From Cynocephalus volans (Eukaryota; Chordata; Mammalia; Dermoptera; Cynocephalidae): a stretch of 64,000 bases of DNA. The notes under the pieces are model-generated. The model searched no databases and had not been told where the DNA came from. It saw only the letters and a list, made by a program, of their open reading frames with translations. This document shows positions 12,686 through 24,900 of the stretch, piece by piece (position 1 is the stretch's first letter; each line of letters starts with the position of its first letter). The stretch is taken from contig NC_084469.1 of NCBI RefSeq assembly GCF_027409185.1, positions 31,982,293 to 32,046,292 on the forward strand, given 5' to 3'. The translations under genes and the position numbers were made by a program.

Positions 12686-12922
12686 GGACCCAGTCACACT
12701 CATCCGTTTACATATGACAGAGACTGTGTGGCCTACAAAGCCTAAAATATTATCTGGCCCTTTACAGAATAACTACTGCACCCTGGGCTAGTGGGATACT
12801 GATGCAGGGGGTTTAGTTTGGGGAGGAAATATAGCCTTAGCAACAAAGACTTTGGAAAGCATGAAATTAAGATGGAAATGTCAGTCCTAAAGCTGATGTG
12901 AACTCTCCCATCAGCTTAAGGC

Positions 12923-15900
12923 TCAGATAGTGATACTGTTCTCTATGCAGCTCGGCTTCAGGTAGTCATAGGGCAGGTCAAGTTGCTCATTCCGGGCTGT
13001 AATCTCCATATCCAAGTTTTCCAAATCTGTTTGGAATTGGCTTAGCACAGCTTTAACCTTGGGGCCTGAGAAATATTTTTCTTTGTGATGCCCCAGAGGC
13101 ACCTGAGATAGAACAAAGGATCCATCAGTTTCTAGTCTGAAGACAGAAACACCTACAGCCCAGCCCCTCAGTCTGATGTTTCTTTTCTGTCTTTTCCCTA
13201 CCCCTATAGTCACCTCTTACCATGTCTGGCTGGCGGCGACCCAGGAACCATGTGGTGGCCATTTGAAGACAAGCCTGCTGGACATCAGGTAGTGACCCCA
13301 TCACTGTGGCCATTGTCACATCTTCCTTGGTGGTGGGTGGGGGCATCCGCATTGTGCATGGGGCATTAGGGACCCAGGCATACCAGTCCAGCTGGGGGAA
13401 GAAACTGCAACCCTAGGACCTGGTACTTAGGGTTTGGACCCTCATCTCTCCCTTGGGTCTCCCAAGGTCCAGGCACTTCCCTTCAGGGACCTGGGCTCTC
13501 AGCTTCCATACCTGGCCCTGGTTGATGGCCCCGTGTTGGGCAGTGCATGTGAAGACACACATGGTAAGGAAATGGCAGAGTTGAGCCTTGGACTGGAAGG
13601 AGACAGGGAAACCTGGGCAGGAAAGGAACACAATTCATAGGCTACAGAATAAGAGGAGAAAAATAAAGCCTGATGTCTTAGAATGTCCATATTTTATAAT
13701 TGATGGGTGTTTGTTTATTTGTTCATTTACTTAGATGTACTTACATCAGACATGGGTTTCAATTCTGGCTCAATTGCTTACAGCTTGGTTACCGTAGGCC
13801 AATTACTTAACCTCTCTCAACCTCAATTTTTTCACCTGTAAAATGTGGGCGATACTTATAACTGTATCAAAATCATGTCATAAGTGCTCGATACATAATA
13901 ATTATTGTTATTATGGAACTATTGGGGGTTGAGATGGTTTAGTGGTTAAGATGCTTCCTCCTATTCCCAGACAGGGAATTACACGTCTCTGAGTTATAAG
14001 TTGGGGAACAAGAGCAGTCATGGATTTCCAGTGTCACTGTTAAGAGGGGACTCCCACAAGGGTTATCTCAGGCCACTCATCATTTTACAGTGGATGTGGG
14101 GGATCAGAGACCCAATAATCCTACCAGTTAAATGGATCAAATGTAATTACTCCCATTTTATAGATAAGAAAATCAAAGACCAGAGAGGTTTAACTGCTTG
14201 TCAGGATTGCACATTTGGAAAAAGGCAGCAGCTGACCTTGAACTTGGGTTCCTGACTGCTAATCCCATGCTGTTTTTTAATTTTAGTACACTTCCTCTAA
14301 AAAGCCTGTTGGGAAAATTAGGCAAAGATGAGCTATGAGAACTGAGGGGGAATAAGGGGGAGGGGAGAGTGAAAGGCAATTAGTGGAGGTTAAAGTTAAC
14401 ATGTGCGTTATGGACTAAATGTTTATGTCCCCCCAAAATTCATATGGTAAAATCTAATCCCCAGTGTGATCATATTTGGAGATGGAGCCTCTGGGAGGTA
14501 ATTAGATCATGAGGGTGGAACCCTCATGAATGGTATTAGTGCCCATATAAAAAGAGGCCAGAAAGCTAGCTAGCTCTCTTTCTGCCACATGAGGATATAA
14601 GAAAAAGTCAGCTGTCTGCAACCTGGAAGATGCCCCTCACCAGAACTTGATCAGACTGGCACCCTAATCTCAACTTCGAGCCCCAGAACTGAGAAATAAA
14701 TTTCTGTTGTTTGTAAGTCACCCAGTCTATGGTAATTTGTTAGAGCAGCCCAAACTGACTAAGACAATGTGAATGTTTGCTTTTAATTTCTAAACATAGA
14801 TACCGATTGGGGAGAAGATGGCCAGGGAGAGGAAGAAGGGTCTTTTGGGACATGTGGAGCCTAAGGGACAGTACTGAGAAGTACTAGAGAGAGTTTGGGC
14901 CTGGAAGGGTGGGAGTGGTGTACCCACAGAATCCCCAGGAGAGGCTACCTCCAGGGTGCAGGTGTTTGCTGCACCCCAGGGCCCATCCATATGACTCCCT
15001 AGTAAATGTCTGTAGTTCCACAGACACACAGGAAGGGATTCAAGGTGTTGGTCTGAAGTGTGGGGAGCAGGGTCTGAAGGATGATTCAAAGCAGTCCAGG
15101 CTGGCCCCTGTGTGTTACAGAAGGGAGGAGGAACCTAGGAAAAGCTCGAGAAAGGCTATCTCTTCCCCAGAAATTAAAATGCAGGGGGTGGGGGAGGTGA
15201 CTAAAGGTAGTGGCTAGATCCTGGCTGGGGGATGTGGGTGGTGAAGAGGGAGTGCTGGATTGGCCAAAGAAACCTGAGCCCCAAGGATCAGGGCACTGAG
15301 TTCAGATTTGAGCCAACACATGTCTAGTACTGAGTTTGCATCTAGAAATGATCTTGCACTGTGGCAGATGTGCAGTATACCTGGACCTGATGTGGGTGGT
15401 AGACAGAAGCAGTCAGGAGGAGAAGGGAGGGAAAGCCAGGGTGGGTTAGCTTTGGCGGGAATATCTTCTCATTTATATCCTCAGGTAGGAAAATAAGGGT
15501 TCAAGACAGAATGTGAACTCCAGTAGGGACTGGGCAAAAATCCTTACTGGCTGTGATTCTGGTCTAGTTGTGCCTTATGATATGGCAGGTTAGAGACATC
15601 TGTGGCCAGGGGTGGTAACAGGAATAGGGGTTTTGACTGGGTCTCCAAGGAGGACAATCTTTGGGTATTTACAATTGTTCTATCTTAGGAGTTCCTATGG
15701 CTTGAAGAATATGTCCCCCAAAGTTCATATGTTAGAAACTTAATCCCTAAAGCAACAGTGTTGAGCTTTAAGAGGTGGATTAATGCCATTATCTCGGGAG
15801 TTCAGGAGTGTTTTTTTTTTTTTTTTTTTTTCTTGGCAGCTGGCCAGCACAGGGATTGAATACTGGACTTTGGTGTTATCAGCACCATGCTCCAACCAAC

Positions 15901-18900
15901 TGACCTAACTGGCCAGCCCCACGAGTGCATTCTTGATGAAAGGATGAGGTTGGCCCCCTTATGTCTCTCTCTTGCCAAGTGCTCTCGCCATGGGATGACA
16001 CAGCAAGAAGGCCCTCGCTAGATGCGGGCCCCTCCACCTTGGGCTTCCCAGCCTCCAGCATTGTAAGAAATAAAACTCTATTCTTTATAAATTACCTAGT
16101 CTCGGGTATTCTGTTACAGCAGCAGCAAAAGGACTAAGACAGGAGGTGTGAATGGGATTCAGATACTTTCATGCAAGAAGGGCGGGGTGTGTAATAAGGG
16201 GTTGGGGTCCTGTCCCCAGAAGGGCAGACTTGGGAAGGGGCTCTGGCAGAGTCTCCCAGGAGCGCCTGTCTCTGGGACAGATCTTACCTCGGTCCTGGGC
16301 CTGGCACAGCCCCACCTCAGTGATCTCCCGACACCAGGCCTGCAGCTCAGGGTCTCCCCTCACAACATCATCCCTTTGGTAGAACAGGTGGATGATCCCC
16401 TCCACGTACCTTCCCAGAGGAGAAGGGAGTTGAGCTCTCTGAGAGTAGCAGGCTCCGTCCTCTGACCTCTACTCATTTTTTTCCTGTGACCTCTGCCCAC
16501 CTGACTCCGACTGTGTGTGAGTCAGATCCTACCAGACTTGTGTTTTGGAATGTTCCCTAGGTCTTTGGCATAGTAGTGTAAAGGAAGGACATGTGGGTTA
16601 TTAGGTCTAGGAATTCTCTATACCTGGTTGCTAGCCATTCTTCCTAACAAAACCCTGATTCCTCCAGACCCCCAGTCTTCTCACCCACAGCCTTCCTCAC
16701 TATGTTCCCTACCTGCATCCCAGTCTCTTTCCTTTTCAGAGCCCATCCACTGTCTCCTCACTCTTCTTTGTCTTTCCCCAGGACTGAGCCTCTGCTCCTC
16801 TTGTCTGAACTTTGTTGTTTTCTCTTTGCTTTTGCCTCATGCTGACCTCAAGCCAGAGCCCCCTGTCATACCCACCCCCTCCATTTTTCAGCTCCCTCTC
16901 TCACCCACCGGGCAATGATCTCCCAGAGCCGTAAAGCATCGTGGGCGTAGAGAGCACTTGGGATTCCCAGCAGGCCCCGGTCAGCCAGGTCGTCAGGAGG
17001 ACAGAGGGAGCGGTAGGTCAGTTGGGTCACTGCTCGACGGAGCAACTGCACATGGCCCCCTCCTCCTGTGCTCACTGCCTGGAACAAGACAGTTGACAGG
17101 TCTTGAGGGGTGGAAGAAGGGCTGGAGAATCATGGCGTACTATAGAAGGGTTTCAGAGATGGGGTTTTCAGATTTAAAGTCATGGCTATAAAAGGGATGA
17201 AGTACTTTCATACAGGTGGGTCTGGGATTCTGAAGGTGGCAGGAGATCATAGACAGCTGATGATTAAGTGACTCTGCACCCCCTTCCCTCCTTACCTTAT
17301 CAAATACTCCTCCAACTGAGATGAGTTGGGTCCGTGCCCGGGTGTTGATTTCCATGGTGTAGCGGGTGTGGGGGATCAGGAGCTGGGGAGGATGAGATTG
17401 GAGGGGATGGTTACTGGAGGCCACGCTTGGGTCCTTCCTTGTAGGGCCTGGCACCCAGCATGCTGGTCTTCTCTCTCTAGATACCTTCCTCTCTGCCGCT
17501 GCCTTAAAAGGCTAGTTTCCTGCTTCTCTGATCACTTACTCCTCCAACTTTCTTGTGAGTGATCTCTGGAGCCACATTGACCAGAATTTCAAACTGCACA
17601 TTACCCTCACTTTGACACTCGACCAAGTTAGTAACACTGTTATCAGCAATCTCCACATCTATCAACAGGGGGCAGTAATAGGATCTCTTTTCTCAGAGGG
17701 CTGTGATGATGCTTATGCGAGTGATGTATGAAGAGTGTGTAGTACACGTAAAAGTCCTCTAATAGTAGCTGTTAGCATTCTCTTCGTTATTTCTACCTTG
17801 AGTGTAGTTACTTGAGTGTAGTTATCTTTTAAGAATCAGCCACTTTTGATTTTCTTTGTGCTTCCCCTATCATTCCCATCCTCATAGCTTAAACTAGCCT
17901 CTCATTATCAAAGCTGCACCTCATCCTTTGGTTGTTTCACTGTTGGTTTTCTTTGGGGTGTGGCAGGGAGGGTACTTTCAGACAGAATTAGAGGAGCTAT
18001 ATCTAGCCACCTGCTTGAGCAGCAGAGGGACTGTAGTCAAATATGTCCCTACCCCCAATTAGGCACTGTTGGACCCCCCTCTCCTGCTTTTTCTTAGCTA
18101 TTAGAGAAGGCCACCTGATTCTCATGAGTTTCTTTTTATCTTAGACTATTGGTCTTCCTTTTCATCAGTTAATATACAGGTTTCATGCAATTTGATATTT
18201 ATGTGAATTGTTGATGCTGAACACAGGGAACAATCCAAGTGATACCTTTGGTGTTAAAATATCAAAGTAGCTCATGTTAGTCTGAAATTTTTCAGAAAGT
18301 TCATGAAAGATGTTGAATGTGATAACCCAAAGTCCACATGAGGAGAAAAGATGCCTGAGGACAAACAACCCCTAATAATAATAACAATAATTGCAACAAT
18401 TAATGTTTTTTGTAGCACTTAGCATATGTCACACTATTGCGTTATAAAATTTTATACCTTAACAGCCCCACAATGGAGATCCTGTTATCCTTTATTTAAA
18501 GATGAGGACATCTGGTAAGTGCTCAGGCCAGGATTCAGGATTCAGACCCCAGCATGCCAAATCCAGAGCTTGCATGGGTAACCATTGCAACACCTGCAGC
18601 TTAGCCCTCCTCTGTGTCTGATGACAACTCAGCTGTCTGTCATGGGGTGAAGTGGTTATGGTGAGTGGAGACAGGGAGGGAGCTGAGCTACTAAGGGGAA
18701 TTGTAAGTGTGAATAGAGACTTCACCTATTCAAGTTGAGCAGAAGATGGTGATGCAGGAGGCATCATGAGATGATAACATCCAAGATTCTAAAGTCAAAT
18801 AAATAAAAGAAAAAACACTAAAATAACCTAAGATTCTATTAATTAGACTGGTTTCCATTTTGTCTATGTTACCAAAGGGGTAACCTCAAGGGGGTCACAG

Positions 18901-21900
18901 CTATATTGGCCCGGCTTGGGGGGATTCAAGTGGAGGCCGCACAAAAGAGCTAAGTAGGCATTTCTCTAAGGAAGATATACAAATGGCCAACAGACATATG
19001 AAAAAATGCTCAACATCACTCAGCATCCGGGAAATGCAAATCAAAACCACACTGAGATACCATCTCACCCCAGTTAGGATGGCTAAAATCAAAAAGACTC
19101 TGAACGATAAATGCTGGCGAGGTTGCGGAGAAAAAGGAACTCTCATACACTGTTGGTGGGACTGCAAAATGGTGCAGCCTCTATGGAAAATGGTATGGAG
19201 GTTCCTCAAACAATTGCAGATAGATCTACCATACGACCTAGCTATCCCACTGCTGGGAATATACCCAGAGGAATGGAAATCATCAAGTCGAATGTTCCCC
19301 AATGTTCATCGCAGCACTCTTTACAATAGCCAAGAGTTGGAACCAGCCCAAATGTCCATCATCGGATGAGTGGATACGGAAAATGTGGTACATCTACACA
19401 ATGGAATACTACTCAGCTATAAAAACGAATGAAATACTGCCATTTGCAACAACATGGATGGACCTTGAGAGAATTATATTAAGTGAAACGAGTCAGGCAC
19501 AGAAAGAGAAATGCCACAAGTTCTCACTTATTGGTGGGAGCTAAAAATTAATATATAAATTCACACACACACACACACACACACACAAACCGGGGGGGGG
19601 GGAGAAGATATAACAACCACAGTTACTTGAAGTTGATACGACAAACAAACAGAGGGGACATTGGTGGCGGGGGGAGAGGGAGGAGGGAGGGAGGTTTTGG
19701 TGATGGGCAACAATAATCAGCCACAATGTATATTGACAAAATAAAATTAAAAAACAAAAAACAAAAAAACAAGTGGAGGCCCCAGCTGAAACACAATTTC
19801 AGCAGTTCTTACCAAACACTCACTTGCATACCTTACTAACAACAAACTCCATGTACCTAAAACTGAACACCTCATTTTCATCCCTAACTGTCTGCTTCTA
19901 ACTTTACTATTTCTGATAATTACTCTGGTTCATAGCTAAGTTTTTTTTGGGGGGGGGCAGTGGGGCTGGTTCAGGGATCTAAACACATGACCTTGGTGCT
20001 ATAAGGCTACACTTTAACAAACTGCACTAACAAGCCAGCCCTGGTTCATAAGCTTATATCATTTTTGTGCCCACTCTGCCATGTTCCCTACACGTAAAGT
20101 GTCATCAAGCTTTGAGAATGTTTTTGGAGCAAGCACAAGTCTTATTTTGCTGCCTTCTACTTAGCAATAAATACTGAACTCACTGTTTATAAAACTACTG
20201 TATTTCTTGGTCAATGCAACACACCCACCGTGTGGGCTTCTAGGTGTTGCAGAAGCTTGGATTTCTAATTTTTTTCTCTCTCCAATCTTGTCCTCAGTCA
20301 TGCTGTAGCTACTGTTTCGTCCTTTCACCAAGTCTTTGATCTTTTGGATGTGGGGAGGGACAGGCTGCACTCTAGCAATTTTTTTTTCCATTCCTGTCAC
20401 CACCATGCTAAGCACATCTTTATCCAGCTCACTCTTGTGCAGGTATAAATACACTGCTGGGCTGCTTTCCTTGCCTTTCGATCTGTTTGTACTTAGTTGA
20501 CTCCTCAGTTGAGGTAGAATATTCTCCATCAATACAATCCAGTTTATAGGCTGTCTCTTGTGATTTCAAACTAGTTCCAGACTTTGATGTCTGGTTGGTT
20601 CTTATGGGCACCACTTGTCTTCTTAGCTAAATACAAAATCTCCTAAGGCAGGAGTAAACATTATTATTTGTTTTGGAGGCTGGCAGGGATCCAAACCCTT
20701 GACCTTGGTGTCATCAGCATTACACTTTAACTGAGTGAGCTAACTGGCCAGCCCAGGGCTTTTGTTCTACTAACAACATTCCAGCTATAATGCAAGCCCA
20801 TTGCTAGACTGTCAATCTCTGAGAATTTCAGAGGGCTCCCTTATAAGGTGTCCTGAAGAAATGTTAAGTGACTCAACTTAAAGTACAATTCTCAAGATAT
20901 ACAGTCTTCTTCTATTCACTTACAAATTGCTATAAAGATGTTTTGCTGCTGCAGGATCATTTGATATGGGGCCGTTCCTCTCACTGGGTCTGAGAGAGAT
21001 GGGACATAGAGCCTTTACCTTGAAGACAGGGTGTAGTCCTGGGAGGCACCTCATGGTGGCGACAGCGATGACTTCAGCCACCAGATGAGTGTTCAGCAAA
21101 TGATACTGGAGCTGGTGCAGTTGGAAATCTGAATTTCGGACCCAGCACTTTGCCAGGAGCCAGGCAAATGGGGGATCTGAGGGCAGGAACAGTGTTGGGT
21201 TTGGGGAGCTGGGACTGGGAGGCTGAATCTGGGAAAAAAAAGAGATATTAATCACTTACTGAACTCCTACTCTGTGTATGACATTATGGTCAGCATTCTT
21301 GAGGAAAGAGATGACTAAGATTTTTGCCCCAGGGGGTTATAGTTTAGTAAGAGGAATGAGGAGCCTTCCACCCTGCCTCTCTGAATCTGTGGTGCTGTGA
21401 CAGCTGGTTGAATGCAGGAGAGGCTGGAAGCATGGAGTCCAGTAAGGAGATTCTAATAGTGGTTTGGGGGAATCGTGATGTGGGTCAGAGCTCAGGTGGT
21501 GGAATGGGAAGCAGCTTACTGACAGTATTATTCAACTGACTGTTTTTGAAAATATGAGAGAAAAGATATTCAAGAGACAGTGTTCCAAGATCAAGGCAGA
21601 TTAAAAAGAAAGAGACAATGGGTGTTCAAAGTCAGAGGTCTTTGAGAGATTAAGTAGTGATTCTCAAATTGTGATCCTGAACTAGTAGCATCAGCATTAC
21701 TCTGGAACTTGTAAGAAATGCAAATTCTCAATCTCCACCCCAAACATACTGAATCAGAAAGTCTGGTGATGAGACCCAGCAACCTGTGTTTTAACATGTA
21801 CTTCTGGTGATTCTGATGCACACTAAAGTTTGAGAACCACTGTGTACAGGATGAGAACTCCAAGAGACATTATGACTCTTGAACAAGTACTTCCAGTTGG

Positions 21901-24900
21901 GTGAGTCAGGGGAGACCAGGCTGCAAGCAAACAGTGAGACATAAGGATAGGTCTTATTCAGTGAGGAAGGGTTTGGGAGCCAAGAGCCAGGGGCCGGGTC
22001 CCTGGGAGCAGAGGTTGAGGTGAACAGAGAACAGTGTTGGGAGGGGGATACCCATGGCATGTCACCTGGATGACCATGGGTAGCAGCTTGCCATTGGGCT
22101 CCATCTTCAGCATGACCAGGGGAGCAGCCAGGTACTGCTGCTCTCCTCGGATCACGTTGGCTGGAATATCATTGAGTAGGATGAAGTCAGCCTCAAACAG
22201 GGAACCATTCTGGAAAAAAAAGGAATGTATCCATTTTTAGAGTTCAAAGCCTACCCCCAGAGGGCCAAGGCAAAGGGCAAGACATTTGAAGACATTTAGT
22301 CTAGCTTCTTGCCATTATCCTACATCACTGCCAGAGTCCTAGTGGCAGAACTAGAATACCTGGCCCAATTCCTCTCATTTTAAGTGAAGAAACAGCCTAG
22401 TGAGGGTAGATGTCTTGTGCAGGGATATGTGGTAGCAGACCTGGGTTTAGAATCAGGCCTGCTCAATCCAGTTTGCATCATAGACATTGTAAACTGACCC
22501 TTTGTCAAGAAGGACAGACCCCTTCCCTGTCATTCCCTAGTAGTCTGCTTTCTGCATTTGGCTCCCATCAGCTCAGCAAATGCTCTTTCCCTCCCAATTC
22601 AAAATCTCACTTCCTCTGCCAAATATGCCACAGAGCTTCCCCTAAGTGCGACTGCCACCAAATGTAGCACATGCACACACATACTCCCACCTAGGCCTTG
22701 TCCTCCTTCCCTACAGTTCGTCTTTTCCAAACTCAGCTCTCTTTTTCCAGAAAACCTCCCTGATTGTCCGCACCTGATGGCACATTTTTCGCCTTTCTCC
22801 TTGCCCATAAACACTGGAGTCAGAACACTGACATCAGCCGGGGAATGTCACTGTTCCTGCTAACATCTTTGCCTCCCACCTGTGCCCTGGGGATCCATCC
22901 TATTTCCCCCTTTACGCTAGGAGCTCCTTGCAGTTTTTCCCCTACATTCTTTATCATTTCTAGATTTTTTCCAGCACAAGATTCTGCACCAAGGGGCAGT
23001 GGATCCCTGCAGCCTCCCTTTTGCTGACTCATCTTCAGTTTCTCTTCACCACTTGTTCTCCCCACACGACTATGGAGAAAACAATGTCAGGCAGGAAGAG
23101 GTACCTGGAGTTCTTTCTCCAACTGAGCCTGAAGACCCTCCATCCATGAGGGCAGCACTAGCCTGGAAGGCAGAGAGGTGGAGTGTCGCAACAGCATGGG
23201 GTTGGCGCCATTGAGGAACTGGTAGCCAAAGAACTCATCATCCTGCCAGTGATGGTGAACCTTCTCTGTTGGTGGGGGGGTGGGGGGGTGGAAGAAGGAT
23301 ACTGACCACAGCTCAGATATCCCTCTCCCCGCAACTCTACTCCAGGGATTGACCCTGTACCCAGTCCCTGCATTTTCATTCTTGAGGCCTGAGATGGCCA
23401 GGCATCATAAGTTCTCATCCGGCAAGGAGTTATGGGGGACTGTGGAGTGTGAGGGATGGGTCACAAAAGGGGCCATCAAGGGGTTATGGAGAGCTGGGGG
23501 AACCACTGACCAGCCAGGACACTATTCTGGCCCCAGAAGATTTGATCAAAGTCTTGTAGGTGGTTCCAGGAGCTCAGGATGGTGTAAACACGTTTGAGGA
23601 TGATCTCCAGAGACCTAGGACAGGTATTGAGGCATGAACCTATCGGCTGATCCCTCAGCCTCTCACCACAAACCACTGTTCTTGGAACTCCCAGCCCTTA
23701 TTCCACTATGAGCTCCAGCCTTTTTCTCACCCTGCCTTCCGAGTCCATTCAAAGTCCAGCCTCTTCTCCTCATGGAATCTCATATTTGGAGGTAGATCAT
23801 CCTTATAGTCTGCAGATATTGTTTGGGGTAACCCTTCCTTCCAGGTGGCCCAGCTGGAAGTTGTGGACAAAGCATCAGGGAGGGAGGAGGGTGTTGAGGT
23901 CAGTAGTGGGGGGCAGGGTCAAGGAAAGTGGGACAATTGGGAGGCCTATGGGTGGGTGGTCACCAGTAAATCTGTTGTCTTTCCTTCAGTTCCTTCTCTC
24001 GATGCTTCTGGAACACATCCAAGGCATTGTCTCCTGCCAGGCGGGCTGAGGAGATATTAAGATGATTGGCCACACAACTTTTTCTGGTCCTGTGCTCTCC
24101 CCTGCTTGTCCTCATCGCCCTTTTTGTGGTCATAGTCCATGTTTTTCAGTCACGCTCTGTTGCTTTTGTCTCTGGCTTTGCTGTACTGGATTGATTCCCA
24201 GACACATTTATCCCATCTTTGCCAACTTTGCACTCTTGATTTCCCTTATTTCAGCCCTCATCTATTGCCTGGAGACAAAAATCTCATGTTTACCACATTT
24301 TCTTGTTCCTTAACTCATGTTCCCCTACCTGACCCTATTTAATCAATATCTATTATTTGAAAAAAATCACCTTAATTAAGTGGATAAAATCTTAGTTACC
24401 CATATGCCCACTCCTGTCTTCTGTTACATATTGCTTTGGTTAATTTCATGTCTTAAAACTCACTTGCCACACCTTTACACCTGTCTTCAAAACAGTCTGT
24501 GTTTGCTTTTTTTGCCTGACTTCACCTTCCTGGGACTTTCCATCAGTCTGTATTTATTGGCTTCTTTCTGCTCTTATTTGTACTTGACTCACTTGCCTCA
24601 AAGTCGCATGTTTCACGTTTCCATCCTCACTGCCCTTGCCCCTCCTTTGTCTCTGTATTCATCTCGCTCTTTCTTATTTCTCATGGTAAAGAATCCAATA
24701 TTTGCTGTCCTTTTTCATCCCCCCCTCCCCCGCTGCCAATGTGTTCTTTGTCCTTCACAGTTGTCTTTCATGCTGTTCCAATCAAACCAGCTCTCCAACA
24801 TCGTACTATTTGTTTCCTTTAGCTGTCTCCTGCTCACAGGTCATCCACCACCTCCTATTCTGTATGGTCCCCTCACCTGTCCCTGCCCTGACGTGTTCTG

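Larger units (their letters stand above)
12455..12786 (-). mobile_element. Ancient hAT-type DNA transposon remnant interrupted by a SINE
   Basis: The phrases AAATCCAGCCTGTAGCCTGC and AAGGTTTTATTGGACCCAGT, then CACACTCATCCGTTTACATA and TGGCCTACAAAGCCTAAAAT..CTGGCCCTTTACAG, follow the order of a common non-autonomous hAT (Charlie/MER1 group) element. A tRNA-Ile SINE splits it at 12495-12598. It lies directly downstream of the ALOX12 stop codon. Confidence 0.65.
11240..12920. other. Intergenic DNA between RNASEK promoter and ALOX12 3' end
   Basis: No gene is recognised. The stretch contains a truncated tRNA-Ile SINE fragment near 11473-11550, an otherwise unassigned unique region, and a hAT-type repeat with a SINE inserted in it at 12455-12786, followed by the ALOX12 3' UTR. 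Confidence 0.6.

Noticed and set aside
13920-13990. TGGTTTAGTGGTTAAGATGC, resembling a tRNA A-box region
   Set aside because: There is no matching B box or cloverleaf, and it is adjacent to MIR fragments; too short to call.
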